The notes under the pieces were generated by a model, which worked only from the letters and a program-made list of their open reading frames with translations, was not told the DNA's origin and did no database searches. A stretch of DNA of 44,804 nt from Azovibrio sp. (GTDB lineage: Bacteria > Pseudomonadota > Gammaproteobacteria > Burkholderiales > Rhodocyclaceae), in NCBI GenBank assembly GCA_026414665.1, contig JAOAIO010000012.1, forward strand, positions 1 through 44,804, read 5' to 3'. The first letter of the stretch is position 1, and every line of letters starts with the position of its first letter. The position numbers and the translations under genes are program-made. Below are positions 8,994 to 17,490 of the stretch, in pieces.

Positions 8994-10469
8994 TCATGAC
9001 GACATCGGATAAAGCGTAGACAACGCCAGCGACAGGCCATTGGGTTGGACGATGCGCACATGCTCGCGGCGCAACTCACGCGGGTGCCGCAGACCGCAGG
9101 AGTGCGCGATCATAGCGATTTCCTTGTTCATGTTCTGGGCGTAGTGCGCCACGCGCAGGGCCTTATCTTCGACCACCAGCCCGCGCTGTAGGCGGGGGTT
9201 GTGGGTAGCGATGCCGGTTGGGCAGGTGTTGCTATGACAGCGCAGCGCCTGGATGCAGCCCAGGGAGAACATGAAGCCGCGCGCCGTATTGACGAAATCG
9301 GCGCCGCAAGCAAGCGCCCAGGCGGCCTTGGCCGGGGTGACGAGCTTGCCCGCCGCGACAACTCGCACCCGCTCGCGCAGCCCGCTTTCCATCAAAGCGT
9401 CGATGACCCGTGGCAGCCCCTCCATGATCGACAAGGACATGTGATCGGCCAGGGCTTGCGGCGCCGCGCCGGAGCCGCCCTCGCCGCCGTCGATGACGAG
9501 AAAATCGGGGGCCGTATGTAAACCACGGCGCTGAATCGCCTCGGCCAGATCGTGCAACAGCTCCCAGCCGCCAATGGCGGTCTTGATGCCCACGGGCTTG
9601 CCGGTCAGATCCCGCACCCGCTCGATGCTATCGAGCAAGGCTCCGACATTGGCGATATCCGGATGCCGGTTCGGGGAAAGCGAATCCTGCCCCACCGGAA
9701 TGCCGCGGATCCTGGCGATTTCCGGCGTCACCTTGCTCGCCGGCAACACCCCGCCCTTGCCCGGCTTGGCGCCCTGGGAGAGCTTGATTTCGAACGCCCG
9801 CACGCTGTCGTGCGCGGCGATTTGCTTGAGCTTGGCCGGATCGAGCGCTCCGCTTGCATCACGCACCCCGTACTTGGCCGTGCCGATCTGAAAGATGAGG
9901 TCGCATCCGCCCTCGAGGTGATAGGGAGACAACCCGCCTTCGCCGGTATCGACCCAGCATCCGGCCCGCGCCGCGCCACGCGCGAGCGCCTGCACCGCCG
10001 GCTTGGAAATGGCGCCATAGCTCATGGCGCTGACATTGACGAGCGAGGTAGCCGTAAACGGCATACGGCACCAGCCTGCGCCGATGTCGAGCGGCGGCGT
10101 GGGCAGCTTGTCCTCTTCGAGCACCGGAAAAGGGGCGTTTACGAACAAAATCGCGCCGCTCTCCTGCTGGTTGTAGGTCGAGCCAAAGCCGATGATGCCG
10201 CCTTCGTCCTTGGCGAGCCGGTACACCCAGGCTCGGGTTGCGCGGTTAAAGGGCATCTCCTCGCGGTCGTTGAGGAAGAAGTACTGACGGAAATACTCGC
10301 CCAGACGCTCGAAAAAGAAGCGCAGATGACCAATGACCGGGAAGTTACGCAGCAGCGTATGGCGCTTTTGCGTGATGTCGCGCAGATACCAGAAGAACAG
10401 TCCGAGAAACAGGGACAGGGCGATGAACACCCCGATGCCGATGTGAAAAACACTTTGCAAGCCGGACAC
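8994..10469 (-). CDS. FMN-binding glutamate synthase-like oxidoreductase, membrane-anchored
   Basis: The protein has 491 residues and matches the stand-alone GltB central/FMN-domain family, which lacks the glutaminase domain of true glutamate synthase. Hydrophobic residues 9-28 predict one membrane anchor. The catalytic TIM barrel shows MSYGAISKPAVQALARGA, DTGEGGLSPYH, EIKLSQGAKPGKGG, LVIDGGEGGSGAAP and ADFVNTARGFMFSLGC. Near residue 415 the pattern GCIQALRCHSNTCPTGIA resembles the 3Fe-4S ligand cysteines of GltB. The true substrate of this family is not established, so I give no gltB symbol. The start is GTG at 10469, with GGGAG upstream. It is convergent with tamB (25 nt) and divergent from nadC. 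Confidence 0.85.
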   Translation of the reverse strand: MSGLQSVFHIGIGVFIALSLFLGLFFWYLRDITQKRHTLLRNFPVIGHLRFFFERLGEYFRQYFFLNDREEMPFNRATRAWVYRLAKDEGGIIGFGSTYNQQESGAILFVNAPFPVLEEDKLPTPPLDIGAGWCRMPFTATSLVNVSAMSYGAISKPAVQALARGAARAGCWVDTGEGGLSPYHLEGGCDLIFQIGTAKYGVRDASGALDPAKLKQIAAHDSVRAFEIKLSQGAKPGKGGVLPASKVTPEIARIRGIPVGQDSLSPNRHPDIANVGALLDSIERVRDLTGKPVGIKTAIGGWELLHDLAEAIQRRGLHTAPDFLVIDGGEGGSGAAPQALADHMSLSIMEGLPRVIDALMESGLRERVRVVAAGKLVTPAKAAWALACGADFVNTARGFMFSLGCIQALRCHSNTCPTGIATHNPRLQRGLVVEDKALRVAHYAQNMNKEIAMIAHSCGLRHPRELRREHVRIVQPNGLSLALSTLYPMSS

Positions 10470-10487
10470 GCCAAGGCTCCCAGACGG

Positions 10488-10493
10488 TAGAAT
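10488..10493 (+). promoter_or_regulatory. Putative -10 hexamer for nadC
   Basis: TAGAAT (5 of 6 matches to consensus) lies 30 nt before the nadC ATG in the short 54-bp region shared with the divergent glutamate-synthase-like gene. No strong -35 is seen at the usual distance. Confidence 0.35.
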
Positions 10494-10523
10494 CGCGGCT
10501 CAATCTAGCATACCGAACCGCCC

Positions 10524-11387
10524 ATGCCCATCGATTTCCCCGTCCCCCTGGAACCCGAAATTCGCGCCAATGTGCGCGCAGCCCTGGCCGAGGATGTCGG
10601 CCAGGGCGACCTGACCGCCGCCCTGATTCCCGCCGGCAAGCCGGGGCGGGCCGGCGTCATTGCGCGCGAGACGGCAGTGCTGTGCGGCACGGCCTGGTTC
10701 ACCGAATGCTTCCGCCAGCTCGACCCCACGGTGCGTGTCACCTGGCATGCCCAGGACGGAGATCGCATTCAGCCGGAACAGCGGCTCTGCGACATCGAGG
10801 GCGAGGCGCGGGTCCTGCTCACCGGCGAGCGCTCGGCGCTCAATTTCTTGCAACTACTCTCTGGTGTCGCCACCAAGACCCGCCGCTACGCCGAATGGGT
10901 CGCAGGCACCCAAGCGCAAGTGGTCGATACGCGCAAAACCCTGCCCGGCCTACGTCTCGCGCAAAAATACGCGGTACGGGTCGGAGGGGGCGGCAACCAC
11001 CGCCTCGCCTTGTGGGATGCGATTCTCATCAAGGAAAATCACATCATGGCGGCCGGTAGCATCACCGCCGCGCTGGCGGCGGCCCGGCAGGTGGCGGCCG
11101 AATCGGACGGCCGCTGCCGCTTCATCCAAGTGGAAGTGGAAAACCTGACAGAGCTGGCAGAGGCCCTGAAGGCCGGCGCCCCCATGATCCTGCTCGACAA
11201 CTTCAGCCTCGACATGCTGCGCCAGGCCGTGGCCATGAACCAGGGCCAAGCCATCCTCGAAGCTTCAGGCGGCATCACCGAAGCCAACCTGCGCGCCATC
11301 GCCGCAACCGGGGTGGACCGCATTTCCATCGGTACCCTCACCAAGGATGTGCAGGCCCTCGATCTCTCGATGCGCTTTTCCACCTAG
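10524..11387 (+). CDS. nadC: Nicotinate-nucleotide pyrophosphorylase (carboxylating)
   Basis: NadC converts quinolinate and PRPP to nicotinate mononucleotide, CO2 and pyrophosphate in de novo NAD synthesis. The length, 287 residues, is normal. Diagnostic segments include [13 protein letters not shown] near the N-terminus, [20 protein letters not shown], the active-site [55 protein letters not shown] and the C-terminal [20 protein letters not shown] and ISIGTLTK phosphate-binding loops. The ATG at 10524 gives the expected N-terminus. No nadA or nadB is nearby, so the pathway is dispersed. Confidence 0.97.
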   Translation: MPIDFPVPLEPEIRANVRAALAEDVGQGDLTAALIPAGKPGRAGVIARETAVLCGTAWFTECFRQLDPTVRVTWHAQDGDRIQPEQRLCDIEGEARVLLTGERSALNFLQLLSGVATKTRRYAEWVAGTQAQVVDTRKTLPGLRLAQKYAVRVGGGGNHRLALWDAILIKENHIMAAGSITAALAAARQVAAESDGRCRFIQVEVENLTELAEALKAGAPMILLDNFSLDMLRQAVAMNQGQAILEASGGITEANLRAIAATGVDRISIGTLTKDVQALDLSMRFST

Positions 11388-11469
11388 CGCTGCCCGGCCA
11401 GCGCTTTCCGGCGCCGCGCCTATACTTGAAGCACAGCGGGTCGGCAAACGGCCTGGAAGGGAGGCCCCT

Positions 11470-11607
11470 ATGCTGTTCATCCTATTTTATGTGCTCGCCA
11501 TCACCATTCTGGCGCTTTACTTCACCGGTGTGCTAGCGCGCTACAACGCCGAGTGGCTGGTGATCGTCCTAGCCATCACCGTCTTCCCGGCGGTGCTGCT
11601 GCTCTAG
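11470..11607 (+). CDS. Small 45-residue membrane protein, unknown function
   Basis: The ATG at 11470 is preceded by a strong ribosome-binding sequence (GGAAGGGAGG, about 6 nt away), the best in this neighbourhood, which supports real translation. The 45-residue product has two hydrophobic stretches, MLFILFYVLAITILALYF and WLVIVLAITVFPAVLLL, joined by a short polar hinge (TGVLARYNAE). It is therefore predicted to be an inner-membrane hairpin. It lies 82 nt after nadC and converges on thrC, whose stop is 18 nt away. A longer in-frame version starting inside nadC is less likely because it has no comparable ribosome-binding site. I do not recognise the family. Confidence 0.7.
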   Translation: MLFILFYVLAITILALYFTGVLARYNAEWLVIVLAITVFPAVLLL

Positions 11608-11625
11608 CCCCGGCCGGGCCCGATA

Positions 11626-13059
11626 TCAGACACGCGCTGCAATGTAAGCCTTGATCGCCGCCACATCCGGGGCGAGCACGTCTACCCGCTGCGGCAACGC
11701 CTCGATCCCGGCCAAAGCCGCGGGCCGCTCGGGTTCGCAGCCGAGCGCCTCACGGATGGTCTCAGCGAACTTCACCGGCAACGCGGTTTCCAGCACTACC
11801 AGAGGCACCCCGGCGGGCTGGGGATGCTCCCAGGCCACCTTGACCCCGTCGGCGGTGTGAGTGTCGATCATCACGCCATAGCGCTCATACACCGCTTTGA
11901 TCGTGGCGAGCCGGTCGGCGTGGGTGCTCTTGCCCGAAACGAAGGCAAAGCTGGGCAGCTGGTCAAAATAGGGGGTGCCGCGTAGATCGAAGGCGCCACC
12001 CTTATCCACCTTGTGCCACAGCTCCCGCACCACGGCCGGGTCGCGGCCAACCAGGTCGAACACGAAACGCTCGAAGTTGGAGGCTTTGGAAATGTCCATC
12101 GACGGGCTCGAAGTGACATGCGTTTCGGCAGCGCCGCGGGGACGATACACCCCCGTCTTGAAGAACTCGTCGAGCACATCGTTTTCATTCGTGGCGAGCA
12201 CGAGCTGCGCGATGGGCAGCCCCATCTGACGCGCGATATGCCCAGCGCAGATATTGCCGAAGTTACCCGAAGGGACACAGAAGGAAACCTGCTGGTCATT
12301 CGTCTCGGTGGCGGCGAAGTAGCCCTTGAAGTAGTAGACGATCTGGGCCAGCACCCGCGCCCAGTTGATGGAATTGACGGCGCCGATCTTGTATTTCGCC
12401 TTGAACTCGGCATCGTTGGAGACCGCCTTCACCACGTCCTGGGCATCGTCGAACATGCCGGTGATGGCGATATTGAGAATGTTGGCGTCCTGGAGCGAAT
12501 ACATCTGGGCGCGCTGGAAGGGACTCATCTTGCCGTAGGGCGAGAGCATGAACACCTTGACGTTGTGCTTGCCGCGCATGGCGTACTCGGCGGCGGAGCC
12601 GGTGTCGCCGGAGGTGGCGCCGAGGATGTTGAGGGTCTCGCCGCGTTGTTCCAGCACATACTCGAACAGATTGCCCAGGAGCTGCATGGCCATGTCCTTG
12701 AAGGCCAGGGTTGGGCCATTCGAGAGTTCAAGCAGGGCCAGGCGACCTTTCTCGAGCCAGCGCACCGGCGTGATGTCGGCCGGATCGTCGCCGGGCCGGG
12801 CGAAGCAATAGACATCGGCCGTGTAGGTCTTATCGAGCAGGGCCTTCAGGTCGGCAGGCGGAATGTCATCGATGTACTTCGAGAGAATGGCAAAAGCCAA
12901 GTCGGCGTAAGACAGCCCGCGCCAGGTCTCTAGCTCGGCAGGACTCACCTGGGGATATGTCTCGGGCAAATACAGGCCGCCATCCGGCGCCAGGCCGCCC
13001 AGAAGAATGTCGCAAAAAGGAAGCGCGGGGGACTGGCCCCGGGTGGAAATGTAGCGCAT
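11626..13059 (-). CDS. thrC: Threonine synthase
   Basis: ThrC is the PLP enzyme that converts O-phospho-L-homoserine to threonine, the last step of the pathway that uses Hom. It has 477 residues and belongs to the longer microbial/fungal class. The N-terminus MRYISTRGQSPALPFCDILLGGLAPDGGLY segment (given here only in part: LAPDGGLYLPE) is typical. The PLP lysine lies in NGPTLAFKDMAMQLLGN, and the phosphate-binding region shows LGATSGDTGSAAEYAMRGK. SINWARVLAQIVYYF and VPSGNFGNICAG are also characteristic. The gene lies downstream of alaA, hom and a membrane-protein gene on the same strand, 33 nt after the latter, so it probably depends on transcription through that gene. Confidence 0.97.
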   Translation of the reverse strand: MRYISTRGQSPALPFCDILLGGLAPDGGLYLPETYPQVSPAELETWRGLSYADLAFAILSKYIDDIPPADLKALLDKTYTADVYCFARPGDDPADITPVRWLEKGRLALLELSNGPTLAFKDMAMQLLGNLFEYVLEQRGETLNILGATSGDTGSAAEYAMRGKHNVKVFMLSPYGKMSPFQRAQMYSLQDANILNIAITGMFDDAQDVVKAVSNDAEFKAKYKIGAVNSINWARVLAQIVYYFKGYFAATETNDQQVSFCVPSGNFGNICAGHIARQMGLPIAQLVLATNENDVLDEFFKTGVYRPRGAAETHVTSSPSMDISKASNFERFVFDLVGRDPAVVRELWHKVDKGGAFDLRGTPYFDQLPSFAFVSGKSTHADRLATIKAVYERYGVMIDTHTADGVKVAWEHPQPAGVPLVVLETALPVKFAETIREALGCEPERPAALAGIEALPQRVDVLAPDVAAIKAYIAARV

Positions 13060-13092
13060 GGCGAAAGACCGGAAAACGGAAAAGCGGCGATT

Positions 13093-14256
13093 TTACCGCG
13101 CCAGCTCAGTTCCGGGCAGGCGCCGCAGCCAGCCTAGCGCTAGGGCAAGTAAAAACTGCCCAAAGCCCAAGCCGACCAGCGTGAGCGCCAGCCGCTCATA
13201 GCCGCACAATAGCGCCAGCGCCGCGACCAGAAAGAAGAGCGCCCGGATAGCACCGAAAGCGACGAGGCGCTGGCGCAGCGCCGCCCGCGCCGGACTGGCC
13301 GCACCCGGATAGCGCCAAACCGGCAGCAGCTGGCTGCAGGCGCCGAGGACGAGCGGCAGCAAGAAGCCGGCGCCGAAGGCGAAAATGATGGGGCGCGGCG
13401 CGAGCAAGGCAAAGCCGTGCAAAAGCCCCGCCACTTGCAGGCCGATGCAGCCTAGCAGCGCCAGGCCGAGACTGGCCGCGGCGCCATCCTGCCACAGCAC
13501 GCGCCAGCCAAACTGGCGCCACCAACGCAACAGCAGGCGCAGCACCGGATAGATGAGCAAAGACAAGCCGCCGGCCGCCAGCAGCGGGCCGACCAGGGTC
13601 ATGCCATTCAAAGGCGCCAGGGCCGTGCCCAAAGCCAGCATCATGGTGCTGCCGGCCACTGGCCAGAGATAACGGCGCAGCCAGTGCGCCGCCTCTGGAT
13701 CGGTTTTTCCCAAGGCCGTGGGCAACAACAGCGGCAAGGTCCCAAGCGCCGCCAAACCGACGAAGCCCAAGGTGTTGAGGTGCAAATGTAGGCTACGCAA
13801 GGCGCCATATGTGCTCGGCACGGCGAGCAAGACCGGCACCGCGACGAGCGCAAGGATGAGGCAGACGAGCGCGAAGCGATACCAGCGCCACCCCGGATGG
13901 GGAGCGCCAAGACAGGCGCGGGCGCGGCGGCGCATCCAAACGAGGAGGCCAAGCGCCAAGCCGGCCAGCATAAGCGCGAGTGGGTGCAAGAGCCAGCGCG
14001 GCGCGCCGCCTGCAAGCGCCGCGACCACGCCAAAGCCCAGCGCCTGGGCCAGCCAAGGCAGCATTGCGAGGCCGCGGCCGGGCGCGCCGGTGCGGGTCAG
14101 CACCGGCACGAAATGCAGCATGGCCGCGAAGATGAGCGGCAGGACACCGGCCGCCACGCCAAGATGCAAGGCGGCTAGCGGCGTGAGCCAGGCATTCGCG
14201 CCAGCAATCAGGGCCAGCGCGCCAACGGCAAGCACGGCGAAAACGAGCGCAGTCAC
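13093..14256 (-). CDS. Polytopic membrane protein with conserved histidines, function unknown
   Basis: The product has 387 residues and about 11-12 hydrophobic helices. Histidines lie in or beside helices in patterns such as LAALHLGVAAGVLPL, AAMLHFVPVLTRTG and SLHLHLNTLGFVGLAALG, followed by LLLPTALG, and the C-terminal half has QLLPVWRYPG. The overall look is that of heme-binding membrane proteins such as NnrS or divergent heme-copper oxidase subunit I relatives, but I cannot assign it firmly. The start appears to be GTG at 14256, just after the hom hairpin terminator, with GGGG upstream. It separates hom from thrC and has no clear tie to threonine synthesis. Very high Leu/Ala content matches a membrane protein and not a frame artefact. 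Confidence 0.72.
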   Translation of the reverse strand: MTALVFAVLAVGALALIAGANAWLTPLAALHLGVAAGVLPLIFAAMLHFVPVLTRTGAPGRGLAMLPWLAQALGFGVVAALAGGAPRWLLHPLALMLAGLALGLLVWMRRRARACLGAPHPGWRWYRFALVCLILALVAVPVLLAVPSTYGALRSLHLHLNTLGFVGLAALGTLPLLLPTALGKTDPEAAHWLRRYLWPVAGSTMMLALGTALAPLNGMTLVGPLLAAGGLSLLIYPVLRLLLRWWRQFGWRVLWQDGAAASLGLALLGCIGLQVAGLLHGFALLAPRPIIFAFGAGFLLPLVLGACSQLLPVWRYPGAASPARAALRQRLVAFGAIRALFFLVAALALLCGYERLALTLVGLGFGQFLLALALGWLRRLPGTELAR

Positions 14257-14269
14257 GCGGTTTACCCCG

Positions 14270-14298
14270 AAAACACAACGGGAGCCACGAGGCTCCCG
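14270..14298 (-). terminator. Rho-independent terminator after hom
   Basis: CGGGAGCC-ACGA-GGCTCCCG (14279-14298) is a perfect 8-bp stem with a 4-nt loop. On the minus strand it is followed by TTGTGTTTT. It lies 29 nt after the hom stop and 14 nt before the GTG of the next gene, so it would end or attenuate alaA-hom transcription before the membrane gene and thrC. Confidence 0.72.
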
Positions 14299-14326
14299 CG
14301 CTGCATGGCCTTAGGCCACGACTGCC

Positions 14327-15637
14327 TCACTGCAAATCTTCGAGGCGCAGCTTGGTGACCTTGCCCTGCACGGCGGCCAGGGCTTCGATCTTGGCGATGG
14401 CCGCATCGGCGCATTTTTCCCGGCACTTGTGCGTCAGGATGATGATGTCGGTCTGCGCCTCGCCCTCGTCCGGCTCGCGTTGCAGCATGGCATCGATGGA
14501 AATGTGCTGATCGGCGAGGATGCGCGTCACATCCGCGAGCACGCCAGGCTTGTCCTCGACACGCAAGCGCAAATAGTAGGCGGTTTCGGCCTCGGTAATC
14601 GGCAGGATGGGCAAATCGTGCAACTGATCGGGCTGGAAGGCGAGGTGCGGCACGCGGTTGTCGGGATCCACGGTCGCGGCACGCGCCACATCCACCAGAT
14701 CGGCGATCACGGCGGAGGCGGTCGGCTCGGCGCCGGCGCCCTTGCCGTAGTAGAGGGTGGCGCCGACGGCATCGCCCTTGACCAGCACGGCGTTCATCGC
14801 GCCTTCGACGTTGGCGATCAGGCGCTTGGCCGGCACGAGGGTCGGATGCACGCGCAGTTCGATACCATCTTCACGCCGCTTGGCGATGCCCAAGAGCTTG
14901 ATGCGATAGCCGAGCTGCTCGGCATACTTGATGTCGGCGGCTTCGAGCCGGGTGATGCCTTCCACATAGGCCTTGTCGAACTGAATGGGGATGCCGAAGG
15001 CGATGGCGGCAATCAGAGTGGCCTTGTGGGCCGCGTCCACGCCTTCGATGTCGAAGGTGGGATCGGCTTCGGCGTAACCCAGGCGCTGGGCTTCCTTCAG
15101 CACATCGGCAAAGGGCAGTCCCTTGTCGCGCATTTCCGAAAGGATGAAGTTGGTGGTGCCGTTGATGATGCCGGCGGCCCATTCGATGCGGTTGGCAGCC
15201 AGGCCCTCGCGCAGCGCCTTGATGATGGGGATGCCCCCAGCCACGGCCGCTTCGAAGGCCACCATCACGCCCTGCTGCTGGGCGGCGGCGAAGATCTCGT
15301 TGCCATGCACGGCCAAGAGAGCTTTGTTGGCCGTGACGACATGCTTGCCGTTGGCAATCGCCTGCATGACAAGCTCCTTGGCGACGCCGTAGCCGCCGAT
15401 CAGCTCGACGACGACATCGACATCAGGGTCATTGACGACGGCAAAGGCATCGTCGGTGAGCTGGCAGGCGCCCGCGGTGACTTGCTTGGCCAATTCCAGG
15501 TTCTTGTCGGCCACCACCGAGATCTGAATCGGACGGCCCGCGCGGCGGGTGATTTCGGCTGCATTGCGGGAAAGAACGGTAAAGGTGCCGCCACCGACGG
15601 TACCGATGCCCAAAAGGCCAACATTGATGGGTTTCAT
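14327..15637 (-). CDS. hom: Homoserine dehydrogenase
   Basis: Hom reduces aspartate semialdehyde to homoserine with NAD(P)H, the branch point to threonine and methionine. The start is the ATG at 15637 (MKPINVGLLGIGTVGGGTF), giving 436 residues, the normal monofunctional length. The Rossmann motif GIGTVGGG opens the protein. TANKALLAVHG, AAVAGGIPIIKALREGL, INGTTNFILSEM and GYAEADPTFDIEGVDAAHK are classic active-site segments. A C-terminal ACT domain (YYLRLRVEDKPGVLADVTRIL, shown in part) suggests threonine feedback control. A longer upstream reading overlaps alaA and is not supported. It lies 50 nt after alaA on the same strand. Confidence 0.97.
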   Translation of the reverse strand: MKPINVGLLGIGTVGGGTFTVLSRNAAEITRRAGRPIQISVVADKNLELAKQVTAGACQLTDDAFAVVNDPDVDVVVELIGGYGVAKELVMQAIANGKHVVTANKALLAVHGNEIFAAAQQQGVMVAFEAAVAGGIPIIKALREGLAANRIEWAAGIINGTTNFILSEMRDKGLPFADVLKEAQRLGYAEADPTFDIEGVDAAHKATLIAAIAFGIPIQFDKAYVEGITRLEAADIKYAEQLGYRIKLLGIAKRREDGIELRVHPTLVPAKRLIANVEGAMNAVLVKGDAVGATLYYGKGAGAEPTASAVIADLVDVARAATVDPDNRVPHLAFQPDQLHDLPILPITEAETAYYLRLRVEDKPGVLADVTRILADQHISIDAMLQREPDEGEAQTDIIILTHKCREKCADAAIAKIEALAAVQGKVTKLRLEDLQ

Positions 15638-15687
15638 GAGGTTCGCTTCACTAGGGTCAAGTGGAACAATCGAGCAGACGCTTCCGG

Positions 15688-16920
15688 TTAGGAGGCGCTG
15701 CCATGGCGCTTGCGGTAATTTTCGAGAAAGCGGGCGATGCGGCCGATGGCAACGCGCAGATCGTCTTCGTGCGGTAGGAACACCAGCCGGAAATGGTCCG
15801 GGTGCGGCCAATTAAAGCCGGTGCCCTGCACCAGCAGCACTTTTTCTTCCTGCAGCAGTTCGGCGATGAAGGCCTGATCGTCCTGGATCGGGTACACCTT
15901 GGGATCAAGGCGCGGAAACATGTACAAGGTAGCCTTGGGCTTGACGCAGGTCACGCCCGGGATGGCGGTGATCAGCTCATACGCGATGTCACGCTGGCGG
16001 CACATGCGCCCATTCGGCGCGACGAGATCGTCGATGCTCTGGTAGCCGCCTAGCGCGGTCTGGATCGCATACTGGCCGGGCACGTTGGCGCACAGGCGCA
16101 TGGAGGCCAGCATGTTGAGGCCCTCGATGTAGTCCTGGGCGTGACGCTTGTCGCCGCACACCACCATCCAGCCGGCGCGGTAGCCGCAGGAGCGGTAGTT
16201 CTTCGACAAGCCGTTGAAGATCAAGGTGAGCACGTCCTCGGAGAGCGACGCCACCGAAGTATGCGTGTTGCCGTCGTAGAGCACTTTGTCGTACACCTCG
16301 TCGGCGCACAGCACCAGGTTATGGGCGCGGGCGATATTCACCAATTCCTGCAAGACCGCATCCGGGTACAAAGCGCCGGTGGGGTTGTTGGGATTGATGA
16401 TGACGAGGGCACGGGTGTTCGGGGTGATTTTCTTGCGGATGTCGTCCAGGTCGGGCAGCCAGCCGTTCGCCTCGTCGCACAAATAGTGCACGGGCGTGCC
16501 CCCCGAGAGGCTCACGGCGGCAGTCCAGAGCGGATAGTCGGGCGCGGGCAGCAGCACTTCGTCCCCGGCGTTGAGCAGGGCGTTCATGGACATGACGATC
16601 AGCTCGGACACGCCGTTGCCGATGTAGATGTCCTCGATATCCACCCCCTTGATGTGCTTTTGCTGGGTGTAGTGCATGATCGCCTTGCGGGCCGCGAAGA
16701 TGCCCTTGGAATCGGAATAGCCGGCCGCATTGGGCAAGTTGCGGATCATGTCGAGCTGGATTTCTTCCGGGGCGTCGAAACCGAAAGCCGCCAAGTTGCC
16801 GATGTTGAGCTTGATGATCTTGTGACCCTCGTCCTCCATTTGCTTGGCCTGAGCCAGCACGGGGCCGCGGATGTCATAGCAGACGTCGGCAAGCTTGTTG
16901 GATTTCAATACGGGCTTCAT
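15688..16920 (-). CDS. alaA: Alanine-synthesising aminotransferase, AlaA type
   Basis: This fold-type I PLP aminotransferase is expected to make alanine from pyruvate and glutamate. The ATG at 16920 has GGAAGGAAG just upstream and gives 410 residues. MKPVLKSNKLADVCYDIRG, KIIKLNIGNLAAFGFDAPE and YIGNGVSELIVMSMNALLN match the AlaA/YfbQ group. NPNNPTGALY and ADEVYDKVLYDG form the PLP pocket. FNGLSKNYRSCGYRAGWMV holds the Schiff-base Lys. The gene leads alaA-hom, an association common in betaproteobacteria. The closely related AlaC-type or aspartate aminotransferases are alternatives, but the N-terminal match favours AlaA. Confidence 0.93.
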   Translation of the reverse strand: MKPVLKSNKLADVCYDIRGPVLAQAKQMEDEGHKIIKLNIGNLAAFGFDAPEEIQLDMIRNLPNAAGYSDSKGIFAARKAIMHYTQQKHIKGVDIEDIYIGNGVSELIVMSMNALLNAGDEVLLPAPDYPLWTAAVSLSGGTPVHYLCDEANGWLPDLDDIRKKITPNTRALVIINPNNPTGALYPDAVLQELVNIARAHNLVLCADEVYDKVLYDGNTHTSVASLSEDVLTLIFNGLSKNYRSCGYRAGWMVVCGDKRHAQDYIEGLNMLASMRLCANVPGQYAIQTALGGYQSIDDLVAPNGRMCRQRDIAYELITAIPGVTCVKPKATLYMFPRLDPKVYPIQDDQAFIAELLQEEKVLLVQGTGFNWPHPDHFRLVFLPHEDDLRVAIGRIARFLENYRKRHGSAS

Positions 16921-17043
16921 CGCTTCCTTCCTGACGTGAGCCGTCCGCCCATGCGCTCTGCCCGGACGCTTGCGGCTCGTTTTCGGGTGGGTCGTCACAA
17001 CGCTCTCCCCGGCGCCTACTGCCAAGGCGGCCGGTGAAAAAGT

Positions 17044-17049
17044 TATAAT
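17044..17049 (+). promoter_or_regulatory. Putative -10 hexamer for the 17113-18359 gene pair
   Basis: A perfect TATAAT lies 63 nt before the Mth938-like ATG, in the 192-bp region divergent from alaA. The -35 position (GCCAAG around 17021) is a poor match. The alaA promoter must lie in the same region but is not obvious. Confidence 0.45.
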
Positions 17050-17112
17050 CCTACTTTAAGCCATGGTGCACCGCAATTTTGACGGCCAGCGCCAGATCGC
17101 ACGTCCCCGTTC

Positions 17113-17490
17113 ATGAAACTCCACGACACCAGCACCCCGGGCCTCAAGCTGTTCACCGGCCACGGCCAAGGCTATGTGGCCGTCAACCAGGAAACTTATA
17201 CCACCAACCTCCTGGTCCTGCCCGACCGGATCGAGCCGGACTGGACGCCGCACGCTTTCGCCGCGCTCGAACTCGCCGATTTCACCCGCCTGGCCGGCTG
17301 CGGCGCCGAGATCGTGCTGCTCGGCACCGGCGCCCGGCTACGCTTTCCGCCGCTGCCGCTGCGCCAGCCGCTGATCGCCGCCGGCATCGGCCTCGAAGTG
17401 ATGGATACAGCCGCCGCCTGCCGCACTTACAACATTCTCGCCAGTGAAGGCCGTAAAGTCGCTGCCGCCCTCTTGATCGAGACGCCATGA
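17113..17490 (+). CDS. Mth938-like (DUF498/NDUFAF3 fold) protein
   Basis: This 125-residue soluble protein belongs to the Mth938/NDUFAF3-like family. Landmarks are the N-terminal FTGHGQGYVAVNQETY, the hydrophobic TNLLVLPDRI, and the central segment EIVLLGTGARLRFPP, followed by GLEVMDTAAACRTYNILASEGRKVAAALL. The family's eukaryotic member is a complex I assembly factor. The bacterial role is not established, so none is claimed. Its stop overlaps the start of the ArnD-like gene (ATGA), implying co-translation with that membrane-lipid-related homologue. Confidence 0.9.
   Translation: MKLHDTSTPGLKLFTGHGQGYVAVNQETYTTNLLVLPDRIEPDWTPHAFAALELADFTRLAGCGAEIVLLGTGARLRFPPLPLRQPLIAAGIGLEVMDTAAACRTYNILASEGRKVAAALLIETP

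Noticed and set aside
12013-12933. 306-residue plus-strand frame opposite thrC
   Set aside because: Antisense shadow of conserved thrC codons, with no recognisable domain.
14429-15691. 420-residue plus-strand frame opposite hom
   Set aside because: Antisense shadow: Gly/Asp/His-rich and without motifs, while hom on the minus strand is complete and conserved.
16141-17037. 298-residue plus-strand frame opposite alaA
   Set aside because: Antisense shadow of alaA with no domain match and no ribosome-binding site.
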